Below are positions 17,950 to 31,200 of a stretch of 64,000 bases of DNA, piece by piece. Position numbers and translations under genes: made by a program. The notes beneath the pieces were generated by a model. It had not been told where the DNA came from and did not search any database. It was given only the letters and a program-made list of their open reading frames with translations. This DNA comes from Setophaga petechia. Taxonomy: Eukaryota; Chordata; Aves; Passeriformes; Parulidae. Each line of letters opens with the position of its first letter. Within the stretch, counting starts at the first letter, position 1. The DNA is taken from positions 18,359,572 to 18,423,571 of the forward strand of contig JANCRA010000009.1 of the NCBI GenBank assembly GCA_024362935.1, in the 5' to 3' direction.

Positions 17950-19250
17950 AAAACTACGGGCATGTCCTCCTGCAGCAGCGGAACGCGGCGTGCTCCTTGG
18001 AGGAGCTGCCGGGGGCCGAGCGACGCCCGGGCGGAGCGGCGGGGCCGCATTCAGGTGCCGTGAAGAACCGGGCAGAGACGTGGCGGGGCTTGCCCGGCGG
18101 GAACGGTGCCGTCAGCGCCAGGAGGGAACCGCAGCGGCCCCGCCGTGCGGGCGTGCGTTCCCTGGGCAGTGCCACAGCGAACACCGCGCCGAGCGCTCAG
18201 CGCATCCATCACCCGACCGAACCGGGGGACAGGAGCACGGGGCGAGCGGCCACTCCAACACCAACGCCCACTCCGGTTCCGGCTCCGGCTTCGGCCCCGA
18301 CAGCGGTGTCACCTCCCCGCTCCTCCCTGCCCTGCCCTGCCCTGCCCCGCCCCGCCGGGCTGCGCTGCAATCGCTGCGGAGGGAGTTGCCCAGCCCGGGC
18401 CAGGGCGGTTCCGGGCGCTCGCCGCGCCGGCTGTCGCCGTTCAGGGACACGCGTGTCCCGCGGTGCCGGCGTGCCGGTCCGCCCGGCGCTCGACCATGCT
18501 GGTGTGGCTGCACGCTCCGCGGGGCTCAGCGCTGCCCGCCCCACTCCGCCCGCCCGCCCGCCGATAAGCCAAGCCATGACCGCAGCGCCCCAGGGGCCAG
18601 ATCTCAGCTTTCTGAACGAGGAGGAAGCCAGGGCGATTTTCCAGGTGCTGCAGAGGGACGCGGAGCTCCGGCGGGCAGAGAAGGACAGAGTCAGGTACCG
18701 GCTTTCCCTCCCGTCCCGCCGTGCCCATCGCGCCCGTGCGGAGGTGGAGGGCGCGGAACGGGGTTTGCGGAGGGCGCACGGCCCCAGCCCGGCGGCGCGG
18801 GGAGACGCTCATCCCGACGGGGAGAGCGGGAAAGGAGGTGGGGAGCGGAAAAAGGGGGTGGCGGTGGTGCGTCCCTCGGGGAAGGGTCTGCGCCGGCCGA
18901 GGCGGCGTGGGTTTGCGGGGCTGCGCGGCACGGAGGGCTGAGCTCCCCGCGGTGCTGCCGGGGCAGCGGGGAGCGCCTGTGGCTCCCGCCAGCGCCGGCT
19001 GCCGCCGGAGCCGTCCGGCCGGGCACCTGGAGCATCGGGACGTTTGAGAAATGCGTGTTGTGACAGAGACGGCTCTGAGTCACGGCTGCGGCTCCTCGTG
19101 GCACCTCTCCTTCCCCGCGGAGGAGGAGGAGGCCGCTTCTGTGCTTCGCCGTGCCGCTGGCATGGGGCGTGGGCTAAACACCGGTACCCGGGAGACCGCG
19201 GCGACGGGGAAGTTGTGCCGGACCTTGCAGGGAAACGTAGCAACTCTGCG
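17950..19250 (+). promoter_or_regulatory. CpG island covering EXPH5 promoter and exon 1
   Basis: GC content and CpG density rise sharply from about 17950 and fall after about 19250, in contrast with the AT-rich surroundings. GC-box sequence (CCCCGCCCCGCC near 18345) and a short CCCTG repeat lie upstream of the start codon at 18576. No TATA box is evident, which fits a CpG-island promoter. Large open frames on both strands here reflect base composition and are not separate genes. Confidence 0.75.
18576..18694 (+). CDS. EXPH5: EXPH5 exon 1 (start codon, SHD1)
   Basis: Begins with ATG in the CpG island and encodes 39 codons plus two bases. It holds the first half of the Rab27-binding helix (DLSFLNEEEARAIFQVLQRD). 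The donor is CAG|GTACCG. The ATG is chosen because the encoded N-terminus aligns with that of mammalian exophilin-5. Confidence 0.93.
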
Positions 19251-22200
19251 GCTTTTGAGTCGATCTTGGCAGCTTTTGGAAACAAAGCCAGGCGCTCACC
19301 TGCCTGAAAGGTAGTTCACAAGACTCTTGAAAAGTGACTTAATTGAATTCTCTCTGCCTTATCAAGATACAGGACACCTCGACCTTGTTTCTAGCTCGTA
19401 TTTCTCCTTTGTGCAATCATCAAAGCTATTTGTGTTGATAGTGAAAGAAAAGGTCGAGGAATTAATAGAAATTATGCTGGAAAATGAGCCGGTTTTTATT
19501 AAAGGTTATAATTTCTTCCCGGAGGTATGAATTTTGGCACATTGTGAGGTAAGAGGCAGTGTCCTCTCAGATTTGCAAGTGGGCACTTTTCACAAGTAAT
19601 GCTTTCATGTGAGATATAGAGGGAATGTTAATGAGTAACATTTGCGTCAAGTGGATTTTTGTACTGTGTATTTTTGATTTCAGTAAAGTGGATTTTATGA
19701 TGAGCATGGTTAAATATTATGTGTCAACAGTTACTTACATCTAAAACTTGTCTTGGTTTTCTGTGGCATGTGCACCTGGACTGAGTTGTTTGCCAATTTT
19801 TTTCTTCCATAACTTGGTATTACTTTTCTTTTTCTGATTAATTTCTGTTCCATGTGTCTTATTATTAGCCTCCCAAAAAGGGAAAATATTTTTCGGGATA
19901 TAGGGAATTACATAGCTGGAGGGCTGTAAGTTTAAAACTAGAGTTTTTGGGACTAAAGCTGAAGCAAATGCATTGAAACTTCCAATGCCGTGGAGAGCCT
20001 TGTGAAGCAGTAGCCTGCTTTTGAGCTTGAGGCTTTCACCTACCCCCAAATTTGTATTTTTTCTTCGTCTGTGCACTTAGGACTTTGTCAATAGAAAATG
20101 CTATTTATGTGAAAGCTGTCAAAATAAACATGGTATAACAGGATGTTTCTGGTGATGCTTTACTGAGATGTAGTCTGTTTAAGTCTCAGCTGAAGAGGCA
20201 TTCACAAGTTGAGCAGAGGGTAGGTGAAGTATTTATGACCAAGATGCCATACTGAAAATCTAGGTTAAACCCCAGATCTGTCAAAGGTATGTGTCCTTGG
20301 GCAAGTTTCCTAATCTCTCCTGGACCTAATAAAAGTACTTTCTTTCTCACTCCACTTGTCTACCTGGTCCTATTTAGACTGTAAGCTCTTCAGGCCAGAA
20401 GACTCTCATCAGGAGCAGACAGGTTCCAGTCTGTGTGGTGTTGCCCTGTGCTACTATAATCAAAGTAATAACAGTGATCACCCTGGAGGGCCAAATCTTG
20501 CAGTTCCTATATGACCACAGTGAGCTTCAGAGGCTCTAAGCAAAATTGCATTTATTCCCCTTTGTCCCATGTGTCTGCCTCCTTGCCCTTCTCATGGCTA
20601 TTATTTTGATAATTAACTTCATAGACATTTTTTCAGTATAAAAGTTTTTAAAGAATGCCTGAGAACTGTGGCAGCCCACTCCTGGGATATTTCCAAAGTG
20701 TGATTTTGAAGCTATTTGATTGATGCTGTCAATCAAACAAGGCATATAGGAGATACTGTGGAATGCGAGGAACAATTTCATTAAGACTACTCTTTTTACA
20801 CAAAGTTAGTGAAGTGAGTTGTCCTTCAAACTGCTCTTAGGCATGGTTTTGGAAAGAGCTAGCTGGAGCTAGGCAGGGCCAGGGAGCAAATCAATAACAA
20901 CCAGTGGTCAGTAACAAATTGGTAAATTGTTTTCACTGACCATCTGTATTTACAATACAGCAGGTTCCTGTATAGACCAATGCAGACTGGACTGACAGAG
21001 GGAATGAAGCATTTACTGGCAGACCAAAGTCAGGTTCCAATGACTGCGCTGATCTTGTCCACACTGTTTGGTGTCATACAAGCAAGCACATAGCTGTCTG
21101 CCAGTCTCTTAAAAGATCCATGAAAAATTGAAATTCATTCCCACTTATAAAGTGGGATCTAGAATCCAAAAAGCAGGAACAAGCTACATTTGTTATACTG
21201 AAAAATGTTAACACCAATGAATTTTGAAAGATGAAATAAGAAATAAAATCAAAATATTCATTCTGACATTCTCTGTGGTTTATTGTGACTCCATCAAATG
21301 TATTGAGCTTGCAATTATTTCCTGACAAGTACATTTATTTTCTTGTTGCTTACCCGTGCTGGGTAGAATTGGATCTCTCTTCATCCAGTCAGCCCATGCC
21401 TTTGTGAAATGAAGTGTATAATGGGGAGATTTTCTGGGGAACAGTTGCTTTACACAGCCTCTCATCTCCCTTTCTCTTTGTAGCCTTTGTGTAGAGCAGG
21501 AACGTGTGAGTTAGGTTGTCAACTGTACACATTTGTGTAGCTCTCAGCTCTGCTTGGTGCTTCCCCTCCTGCTGCTCCTTATGCCCCAGCACATTCTTTG
21601 GGAACCGTCGGCCCTTTCTTGGCTCCCTTGGAAGCCTTCAGACCTCTAAGCCTGGCCTGGGACACCTCTTGGTATGTCCTGTTGGACCTTAATTTATTCT
21701 TGCTATGAGCAGGGAGCAGAGCTCTTGCTGTGTCCCGGCCTGCTGCTTCCCAGGAGTGCATTTTTTGGCCGGTTCTCTCCTTCCAGTGCCCTCTCGTGGC
21801 TCGTCTCAGCTGTACCTTTGAGCAGCCACCACAAACCAGCCCTACCCGCCTCCTTCTCCTTGAAACAAGTTCAGAGAAGCAGCAACAGTCAGCTTTGGTA
21901 TAACTCATACGGCTACTCACTGCTATATGCACCGAAAATATTTCAGAAACTTATTAATCACGTATATAATAATTTAAAAGAAAAAAAAAAAACTTAGTCA
22001 TTTTGAACTTGGGTAACACTTCCCTTCAGATTTCTTTGCTCATCCAATCCAGTTTCATTCATAATACCAGTTCAAAGAAAATTTCATGCTAGTGCAGAAG
22101 AGAGATGGAATTTAGTGTTTTTATATAAATATACATGCGTTGCTCCATTACAGTATTTGCAGTATTAAGGCAGAAGTCCAACTCAAGTCATTAAATGCTA

Positions 22201-25200
22201 CTTAATAAGCCTGGTTAGTGAAACTGATGATTTTACAGGTGCTTGTGGAAGGAAGGAGGTTCCTTATCACAAATATTTCAGTTACAATTAGATGCCCAGG
22301 AGAAGGCAGGGAGGAATACAGCATGTTCACAGTGCAGTATCCTGTTTAGATGGCTCTCCAAAAATTCAGTTTCTATAATAGTGCAATGAATACTTGCACA
22401 GGTATTAATATCACAGATCAGCTTTCTGTATGTAATGAAATAGGCCAGAAAATCACATATTTGACTAATGGTTTCAAGACTACAGAGTCCACCCAGCTCA
22501 TCTTCCTAAGCTTTGTTCTGCAGCTGCTGGGGACAGAAATGAAAAAAAGAACTGATAGCTAATACTTGCACAGAGACCTCCAGGTCCCAAAGGCCAAACA
22601 AACCTGAAGGTGCTTCTCTTTTCTGTCCTTTATTGATGAAGCAAATGGGCAGGATGAAGAGAGGCTGACTGCCTTCCATCTCTTCAGGACAGCACTTCAG
22701 AGCCTGGCAGGTAGCAGAGGAACTGGCAGTCCCTGTAGGAAGTCTCAGCAGCATTAGGGCATGAAGCTATGGGATACAGAGGTGGAGCTAATGCCTTTTA
22801 TCTCCAAGGCAGCTCCTCCCTCTGCAGAGTGTAGAGTCAGACAGTGCCCAAGCAGGTGTCATTCCAGTCAAGTTTGCATCTCTGATGTCTCATAGTCTGA
22901 ACACTGGGTGTTGAGATGCACCTCCACCCCTGGAACTGCATCAAGGCCCAGAGAAAGCAGCTGAGATGAGAAGAACCAGGAGACATGGAGCCAGCTACTT
23001 AAAAGAGGCAGCAGGTAGGGGGACGTGGCATGGGTACAGGTAGCTGGTATTGTTGCAGGTTGTCCAAAAAGTAAACAGTTGGAAGACAGAGTAGAAGAGT
23101 TATGGATAAATAGCAAATGCATGTAAAAGGGCACAAAAGCTCTGTATCCTTTAATAATTTTATTTAGGAGACTTGGCTGTTTTATGTAATGCTCCTATTA
23201 CAATTGCATGCAATAGTCTTGTTCTGGTTTTGTTAATTAATCCTTGAGAAAAAGGGAAATACTGTTACCTTCAGTTACAAAAGAGATATTGAAAATAACT
23301 GACTGACTGAGCCACAGAATAGGGAAATGAACCTACCTGCCCTAACAACAATTCACTTTCTAGATCATGTTTTGAGAAGTAAATATGCATGTATTATTTA
23401 AGGATTTTTTCTTTTTTCAGTAGGAAGAATGGCAAAAAAATAATTGCCAGCTCTAGAATATATCTGGCACCTCAGCCACTGTCTCTGAATAAGAACTGAG
23501 TAAAAGAGGAAAGGGAAATGGAGCTTGTGGGAGAGGAGAGCACTCATTCCATTTGGTTTAATTTGTTTTGCTCTTTTCCAGGTTGGTTTATGCTTTTGGG
23601 GGGGAGGGGGGTTTAGGAGATTTATTTTACAGATGACTGTGAGAATAGACAGGAGCAAAACAAAGGTTTATTTTAATTTACCCTCAAATTTGAAGATGAA
23701 AAGCATATGAAATTAATTGGAAGGTACAGTCAGCACCACTCAGTGCTCCACTCTTGCTGACCCATTAACAACATTTGAGTGTTGTGGGAAAGATGAGTCC
23801 CCTCCTTTGACTGTTCTAGACAGTCTCTAAATTAAATCATTTGGACATAGTTACTTGTTACAGGCACACAGCTGTTCTTACAGCCTCACGCAGATCATTT
23901 ACTGAGTTCATTTGTTGCAAGTAATTCCTTACTGTATTCTCCTGATTGCCATTTACTCTCACAGGTCTGGCAATAGCAGGGAAATACAATCCTGTGTTGG
24001 AGATGTATTTTTTCACTTTCTTCTCTTGGGAAGACATTTGTTGCAGCAGTGCAGACATACTCAGTTTTGTATGTATTTGAGCATATTCGTGCTTGGTGCT
24101 TCAATTATGTTGTCTTGCTTACAGTTTGAGGGGTCTGCCATTGCAGGCTTTATTTTGCCATATTCACAGAAGAAGTCCTCTTTACCTTCTTGGAGACAAG
24201 AATAACTTCTTGGGTGTTAGAGATATAGATTTGAGGCTTAACTCCTCATAATTGCAAAGAATTTTTAAAATCAGCTCCAAAGTACATGAGCTGCATGGGT
24301 GAGGAGAGCAGACAGGATACCAGGACGGCCTTACTTGGGTATATTGTTGTTCCAGTGGAGCTCCCTTCCTGAACAAAGCATTAATAAAGAAATTCTTTCA
24401 TAAGAGATACTCCACCCAGGAATGTTTCAGGGCGCAAGTGTTCTATTGTGTCTTGATGTGGAGAAGATACTATTATTACTTACCACTGATACTGTGCCAC
24501 TGGTGTGTTTGGTAGTTTGTAAACACTAATGAAAATAGGCCTTTGAAGCCCGAAGGGCTACTATGCTAAAGAAGTGCCAGTAGAAGCAAAAATGGCAGGG
24601 AAGACCGGGACTTAAATACCTTTACTTGCTTTGGTAAACAATTGCTATCATAAGAATCCCATTTTGAGACTTCCCTTGTTTGAGTGGGGGTACTGTAACC
24701 AAATGCAATTGGTAAGTTGCATACCAAGTTTTTTCCTCATTGTGTTTTTTAATAGTCCTATCTTGTGGTGGGGTCTAGACTCACAGACTGGGGCTTCACA
24801 CAGGCAGAGAAGGAGAAGTAGAAAAGGCCAGGGGCAAGTAGGCACTGTGTGTGCCATTTTCTCTGTTGGATTTTACTCTGTCCATCTGGGCTAACTAGAC
24901 CAAAGACTGTGATGTAACTCCAGTTTTATGCCTACAGAGCAGAGTCTGAACCAGCCTTGCTGCCAGCTCATTGGTCTTGTCCTTTCATAATGAATTAATT
25001 TCAGTGTCAATACTTTCCTCTAAAGATTTGCACTTGTTGTTTGAGGGCAGGGGGTTTCCTGTGGTGTGTGTGGTGGCAGAAGGAGAACCTTTTGAGTTGT
25101 ATAACGTTTGGAATGGCCTGTCAGCAGGGCACTGAACGTATTTCTTCTTTTTTCAGGTTACTGGGTCCATGGTGGCTCCCCACAGGGCTGGCAGGGCAGA

Positions 25201-28200
25201 GCCTGGCCACCAGGGCCTGTCCCTGGTGACACAGACGGGCACCGCAGTGATGGCTGTGGTGTCATGGCGGGGCTGGGGCTGGGGCCAGGCTGTGAGCCTG
25301 AGTCACGCTCAGGGCTGGGGTCAGGCCTGCTCCACCACAGCTGGCTGCTCACAGGGCAGGGCTGGAATCATGGTGCAGGGCCATGGTCAAGCTGAGCAGT
25401 CAGGACAGGGTCAGACCTGGTGACAGTGACCAGGGTCAGCCATGGCCCCATGATAGCCAGGCAGGCCAGGGGTGAGGGGCAGGCCAGGGGTGAGAGGCTG
25501 AGTTGGGTGTCAGCCTAGGCGTCAGGGCAGAGGCTGTGCACAGATGGAGCTGGGGATGCGCCTGGGGCTGTTAACTGGAGCACAGCCCAGCGGGACAGCC
25601 TGTGCTGAAAGGCAGCTCCCAGGAAGGAGGGCTCCCAGCACAGGCCTGCTGAGCCTGTGGCTGCTGACTGCACAGCACCTTTGTCTAAGGACACCCAGCC
25701 CTGCTCTGCCCAGGCTGGTCCAGGACCCAGGCACCCAAACCCACAGGAGCAGGAAGGACATTCTCAGGGCATATTCACCTGTGCTCATTGAAACACAGGC
25801 TTTGTGCCTTGTCTTTCAGACTGTTGAGACTAATTTTTGTATTTTCAAGTGACCAAACAGTGTAAAAGTGAAAATCACAAAGATTATTATTGTTATTATT
25901 GAGCTCACTTTCTGATGTCACTAGGGGTGCCAAAAGTAAGATGGTGCTGAAACTGATGAGATTTAAGCAAAGACTTACTGTTAAGTCATAGGCAGACAGT
26001 TTCGAAGTCCAAGCTTAATGGTAAAAACAGAATTCATTGAACTCTGTCTATATAGATAAATTGACCAGCCTTCAAGAATAAATAGGTCAGACACAGCACA
26101 GCAAGCAAGCACTAACTATTGAGTAGACAGTCAATATGGGGAATTATTCTGGAATAGCTAATGCAGAGCAGTCCAATTTTTTTAGGTTTTGTATGGTCTT
26201 GATTCAATTACAGTCTTGTGCTCCTTGTAGGAAGTCTGCACACTTCCCAGGTTTGACTTTCCAACGGTAATGCCTCTATATTCTCAACACTCTCTGTCTC
26301 CTTCACAATTCAAGTGCAGAAGTTAAATTAACAATTGGCTTTAGTTGGAATTAGAAATTACCGTTAGGTGGAAGACAGCTTTCCCTACTAGGCTAGCAGA
26401 GAGTCATTGAGGTGCCTCTATGATGAGGAGAGAATGACTTTCTCATGCTGACAACTTCTACACTGTGTCCCAATGCCTTCAAGTCCTTGGATGTATTACA
26501 GAAATAATAAATTGGTTGTGCCTGTAATTCAAAAAAGTGTTTTGCAGAAACACATCTGATTCACGTTCAGAGTGTCTGGCTATCTCCCTGTGTGTACTGG
26601 CACAGCTGTGCTCTGGTGGTGTGCTCAGGTGACGTGTGTCTCATAGGCCTGTGTATCACAAAGGCTGCAGCACCTGCTTTCCCTAGTGAAGCCCAAGGAG
26701 CTCTAGTTTTGCTGGATTTTGCCCCTGATGTACTTCCAACTCCCACATCCATGCAGACAGGCAGCACTTGCACCTCCCACAGATGTGGCTCTCAGCCTGG
26801 CTAACAAAGCTGCTTGGGCTGTGTGTCAGGACTCCAGCTGATGTTCACTGCTGTCTGTCAGATATTGTTTTGATGGCATTTGAAAATTGTTGTGAATATC
26901 CATCTCTTTTTCTTCTCTTAAATCTAGGTTTTGCCAGTGGTTTGTGTGTAGTGAATTTAATAATCCTTTAAAATCTTTTTTCTCTCTGAATCTAGTTTTC
27001 AAATCAAGCGGTATCTGGCCCACTGGAGTTTTGAATTTTGGGCACAGAGACCCCATTTTCTTTCCTGTTCCGGAAATTTAACACAGGACTATCTAAACTA
27101 AGGCCTGACCTCTGTTTGGTCTTTCTTGTACTTGTTTTAAATTTACAAATTACATATTTTCTTGGAGCTTACAGTCTGAAAAAAATCACTACTTAAGTAT
27201 TTAATGCAGGAAATTCATTAAAGCAGGTAGAGAGAAATGGGATTGGTTCTGAGGACATGTGTATCTAAAAGATCACAGGAAATTTATTTCTAATCCTTCT
27301 CTGCAGCTAAATTATTATGTTTACACTGTTAACTATAATAAACTGTATTTAAATGTCTGCATTTTAAACTCTTAACTGAACCTATCTTATTTTTCTCAGA
27401 AATAAATAAATCCATATACTGGTACCATATTAACTGTGAACAAACACATCAAAACCACAACACCAAGAGTAAGTGACGAAAAGTACAGTAGGTTTACACT
27501 TTATAGCACATAAATTACATCGAATTTTCTTTGTTATTGGAATAATCAAGGAACTGTAACACTTATACTGGCCATGTCTTTCTATTCTTAGATCAGCAGG
27601 GGTCTGAGTGCAGAAAGTTGCGGTCAGGAAAAGCTTCAGCACTGTGTCTGGAGTGCTCTGCAGTATTTTTCTTCATTAGAGACTTGTGTGTCCTTAAATA
27701 CATATTTTTTTTTCTGTGTTCTTTAATATATGCAAAATTATACACATGTAAATATTCTACTTTAAAGCATTATTATACTAAAATATTTTCATTTCCAGTG
27801 GAAGAGTTGTGATAAATTATGAAAGTCTAAGGTACTATGGCAGAGGATCTCCGTGTAAGTATATATTACATACATGTATAGAAGCATTACATTTCTAGAT
27901 GAAAAACACCCACTGTATCAACTTTTAGAGCTTTCATTAATTCTTATGACCTATTTCCTTCGTTTAAAGCAATGTAAATGAGGCTTTTGTAGTGTTACAG
28001 TAGCACATAAACTGAGTGCAGGTACACTGACCTGTCTTACTTCTGTTGTCCAGAGCTGTGAAATCTGCTCACTGTGAGACTCTGTACAATTATCTGAGAT
28101 TGCAAAGGTGCATTTTGAGAGCCCTTGGCTTCAGGCTTAGCTCTGTACAAGCAAATATCTAAGCCTTTTTGCAGCCTCTCAGTTTCAGAACTCTGTCCAG

Positions 28201-31200
28201 ACCCATGGGCCATCATACACAAATCTGCTTGTAGAGATGAGGATTTGCTCTTAATTTGAAACCAATTCCCCTCCTACAGAGTTCTCACCTAGCCTGTGTT
28301 TTGTTTCTGGTTTTGGTTTGGGTTTTTTTTCCTTATATTGTTTATCAGGAAAGGTTTTTCATAAAGAAAGTCAAACAATCTGATAAGGAATAGTGTCTGC
28401 ATTTTATGTCTTTGTAAGGCAGTTAACTTTACAATACATGGCTGAGCTGTAAATTACTTGCAATAGACGACTGTCTCTTTGCATGCTATCAATATTTATA
28501 AAAGTTCATTGTAATCAACTAGCAGCTCTACCCTGGCAGAGTAAATATGTCTCTGTTAATCATTAGCTTCAGATTTATTGAGAGACCTGATCCTCAGCCT
28601 TCCAACCCATCATTTGGTACACATGGTACACATCTTACATTTCTATGTAAGATTTCTGGGACAGAAATTCAGGAGCTCACAACTTATTCCAGTGTTTTTG
28701 GACTGAGACTACATCTATGACTGCAAATAAATCAGTCTTTATGTGGAGAATTATATCCATTGCCTCTATTAGCATGTATTAATATTAATAGAAATTCCTA
28801 TTAATGAAGTAATCTCATTAGAGACATTAATTACTACCATTCAGAAGCTATGTGACACGCTTTAAAGATGATAAGTGGGTTTTCTTTCCGTTGCATCATG
28901 GGTTTGTTTTGTTACTACCATACAATATTGGTAGGTATCTTGCAATGTAACACCCTTTTTTCTAGACTATCATTTGTAGCCTACAGAGACATTGTAACTA
29001 ATCGAAAAAACATTCACAGAATGGAGCTTTCCTCTGTATTGCATGCATTGTGAAAGGAACTGCAGAGAGTCAGCCCAAGCTGGAGTTACCAACAGCTGTG
29101 ACATTCCTAGTGGTATTCCACCTCATTTGCTCTTAGTGACCAGCTGCCCAAAGGGCTAAAAGCTTTCATTTTCTAAGTATGTATAACTGCTGAAAGATCT
29201 GTACTTACAGACCTTTCTGTTTGTTCCAGCAGGGCTGAAATGATGTTTTCACTGTAAACCCGGGGTAGCTGCTGAAGAAAGAGTTTAATGTTAAAAGTAA
29301 TGTCTTGAGGCATTGTTACACCTTGAGATGCATGATTAATCACGCTCAGCTCCCGTGATCTCAGGTTTCAATGCTCTGTTTTGAAAACTTAACTTTTTGA
29401 AGGCAGTCATTGAGCTTCTCATTTCAGGGCTTTAACTGAGAGCTTCTGATTCCTGAGCTGCCAGAACAGAGAGGAGTTATGTAGTCAGCATGAGAATTAA
29501 CCTTTGTTCTTGCCCTTACAACATTTCCTAGTTTTCCATTTCAAAGGAAAGTGTCATTCTTTGCTCTTGCTCAGGAAAGCAGACAAAAGGTGCAAGGGGA
29601 AAGGAGTGTTGGACCTGATGAAGGAAAACAGCGGCTAGTGTTAGTCCGTATATTAATTTCACATAGTTTAATATGAGAAGCTAATGTTTTGGAGAAAACA
29701 CAGGTAACTTTTGGTCACTGTACTGAGGGTGCCGAAGTTAATCAATTGTAGACACAAAAGTCATTGTGGTTTATAGAGTAGAAGTATTGAGTGTCCATTG
29801 GGACTCCAATGTTTCATGTATGCTCATAGTCTCACTGTCTTTGTGGATTGTGTGTAATGAATGAACACAAGTGCCACTGGATTAGGCTATCTCAAAGCAG
29901 GTGATCAGCTTTAATTTAAATGAATAAATTTGTTGAATAGACATAGTGTAATAATGTCAGATTTAATGAAGAAGAGGAGAGGTGGAAGTGGAAGAGTTTT
30001 CCCCATAAGCAGACAAGGTAGAACTTCAGTAAGGGCAGAAAAGATGTTCTACCTTTAACTCACATATTCTCTGACTGTATCCCTGACACACACAGCAGGC
30101 CTTAATGTATAAATCTGATACCCGTTCTCAAAAAAAGTGTTCTAAGGACAAAATTATATTTCTGTTTGCAAGTATCTGTTTCTGTAGCCCTGCTTACTGT
30201 TTAAAGGATACTTCTGACTGCATATCAAATTCATGTGCAGGAGTGATATCTTTGTGTTTTAAGTACTTCTGCCTATTAAATGTACAGTCTGGGATGAAAA
30301 ACTAGAGAAGATTAATTACTTTTCCACTTTGCTCTGCCTTCTGCCTCTTGGTTTTGCACATTACTGGAATCTAAATACTTAGGGATAATTATGAGCTGGC
30401 ACTGTCATGCGACCATTAAAGTGGAACTGAAAACATATGCCATACAGTTCAGTGCTGGGCACCCCTGGCCTTCCGGTGAATATTTCTTGGCACTTCCAGT
30501 TGCTCCTTCCCACGCAGAGGTGTCACCACTAGGGGACTCTCCCTCCCGCAGCCTGACCTGGTGCCCGTTCAGGAGAGTTGAAGTCCTTCCATTACGTTTA
30601 TTGGTGTCTGGGTCCTGGTCAGTCACAGACGCTGAACCCACACACTCTTTATTCTGCATTGTTGTGCCACATGCTCTGTGCCCATGCACATCTTTAGTTC
30701 TGTTGGTCACATACTCAGATAAATACATCTGAGGGCAACTTAGTGGGTTAGTGAGCATTATAAAATGAATACATAATGACAAAAATGACAGAAGGATGAA
30801 AAGGATGAACACTTAGAAAACTATTATTTCAGGGGAAGAGAAAATTAAATTTGAGCAGCAACTACCTAGCAGGTTGGATTCAAGCATTATTGATTGGCAA
30901 CACATTTTGTTCATCAAAATACAGGAGGCCTTTACTTTTCAGAGAATTACTGCAGAAATGCTTCATTTTACATATATCAAATTAAAAAATAAGTGATTTT
31001 CAGTTAGATCTTTTTACATTGTCTTGTAGTATGTACAACCAAAACATGGTAGTCTTTTTTCCTCTGTGATTCATCTACTTGTGCATAATGTCTTATAGGT
31101 AATAATGAGGCTGACTTGGTTCATTTTTATTAGCCAAAGAGACAACAGTAAGAAAGAAAAATAAACAAAACATGCTTTAACCTGAGTAAAAGTATACCAG

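Noticed and set aside
17918..19063. Open frames of up to 381 codons on both strands in the EXPH5 CpG island
   Set aside because: Overlapping Arg/Pro/Gly-rich frames in all registers come from high GC content. Only 18576-18694 encodes recognised protein with a matching splice donor.
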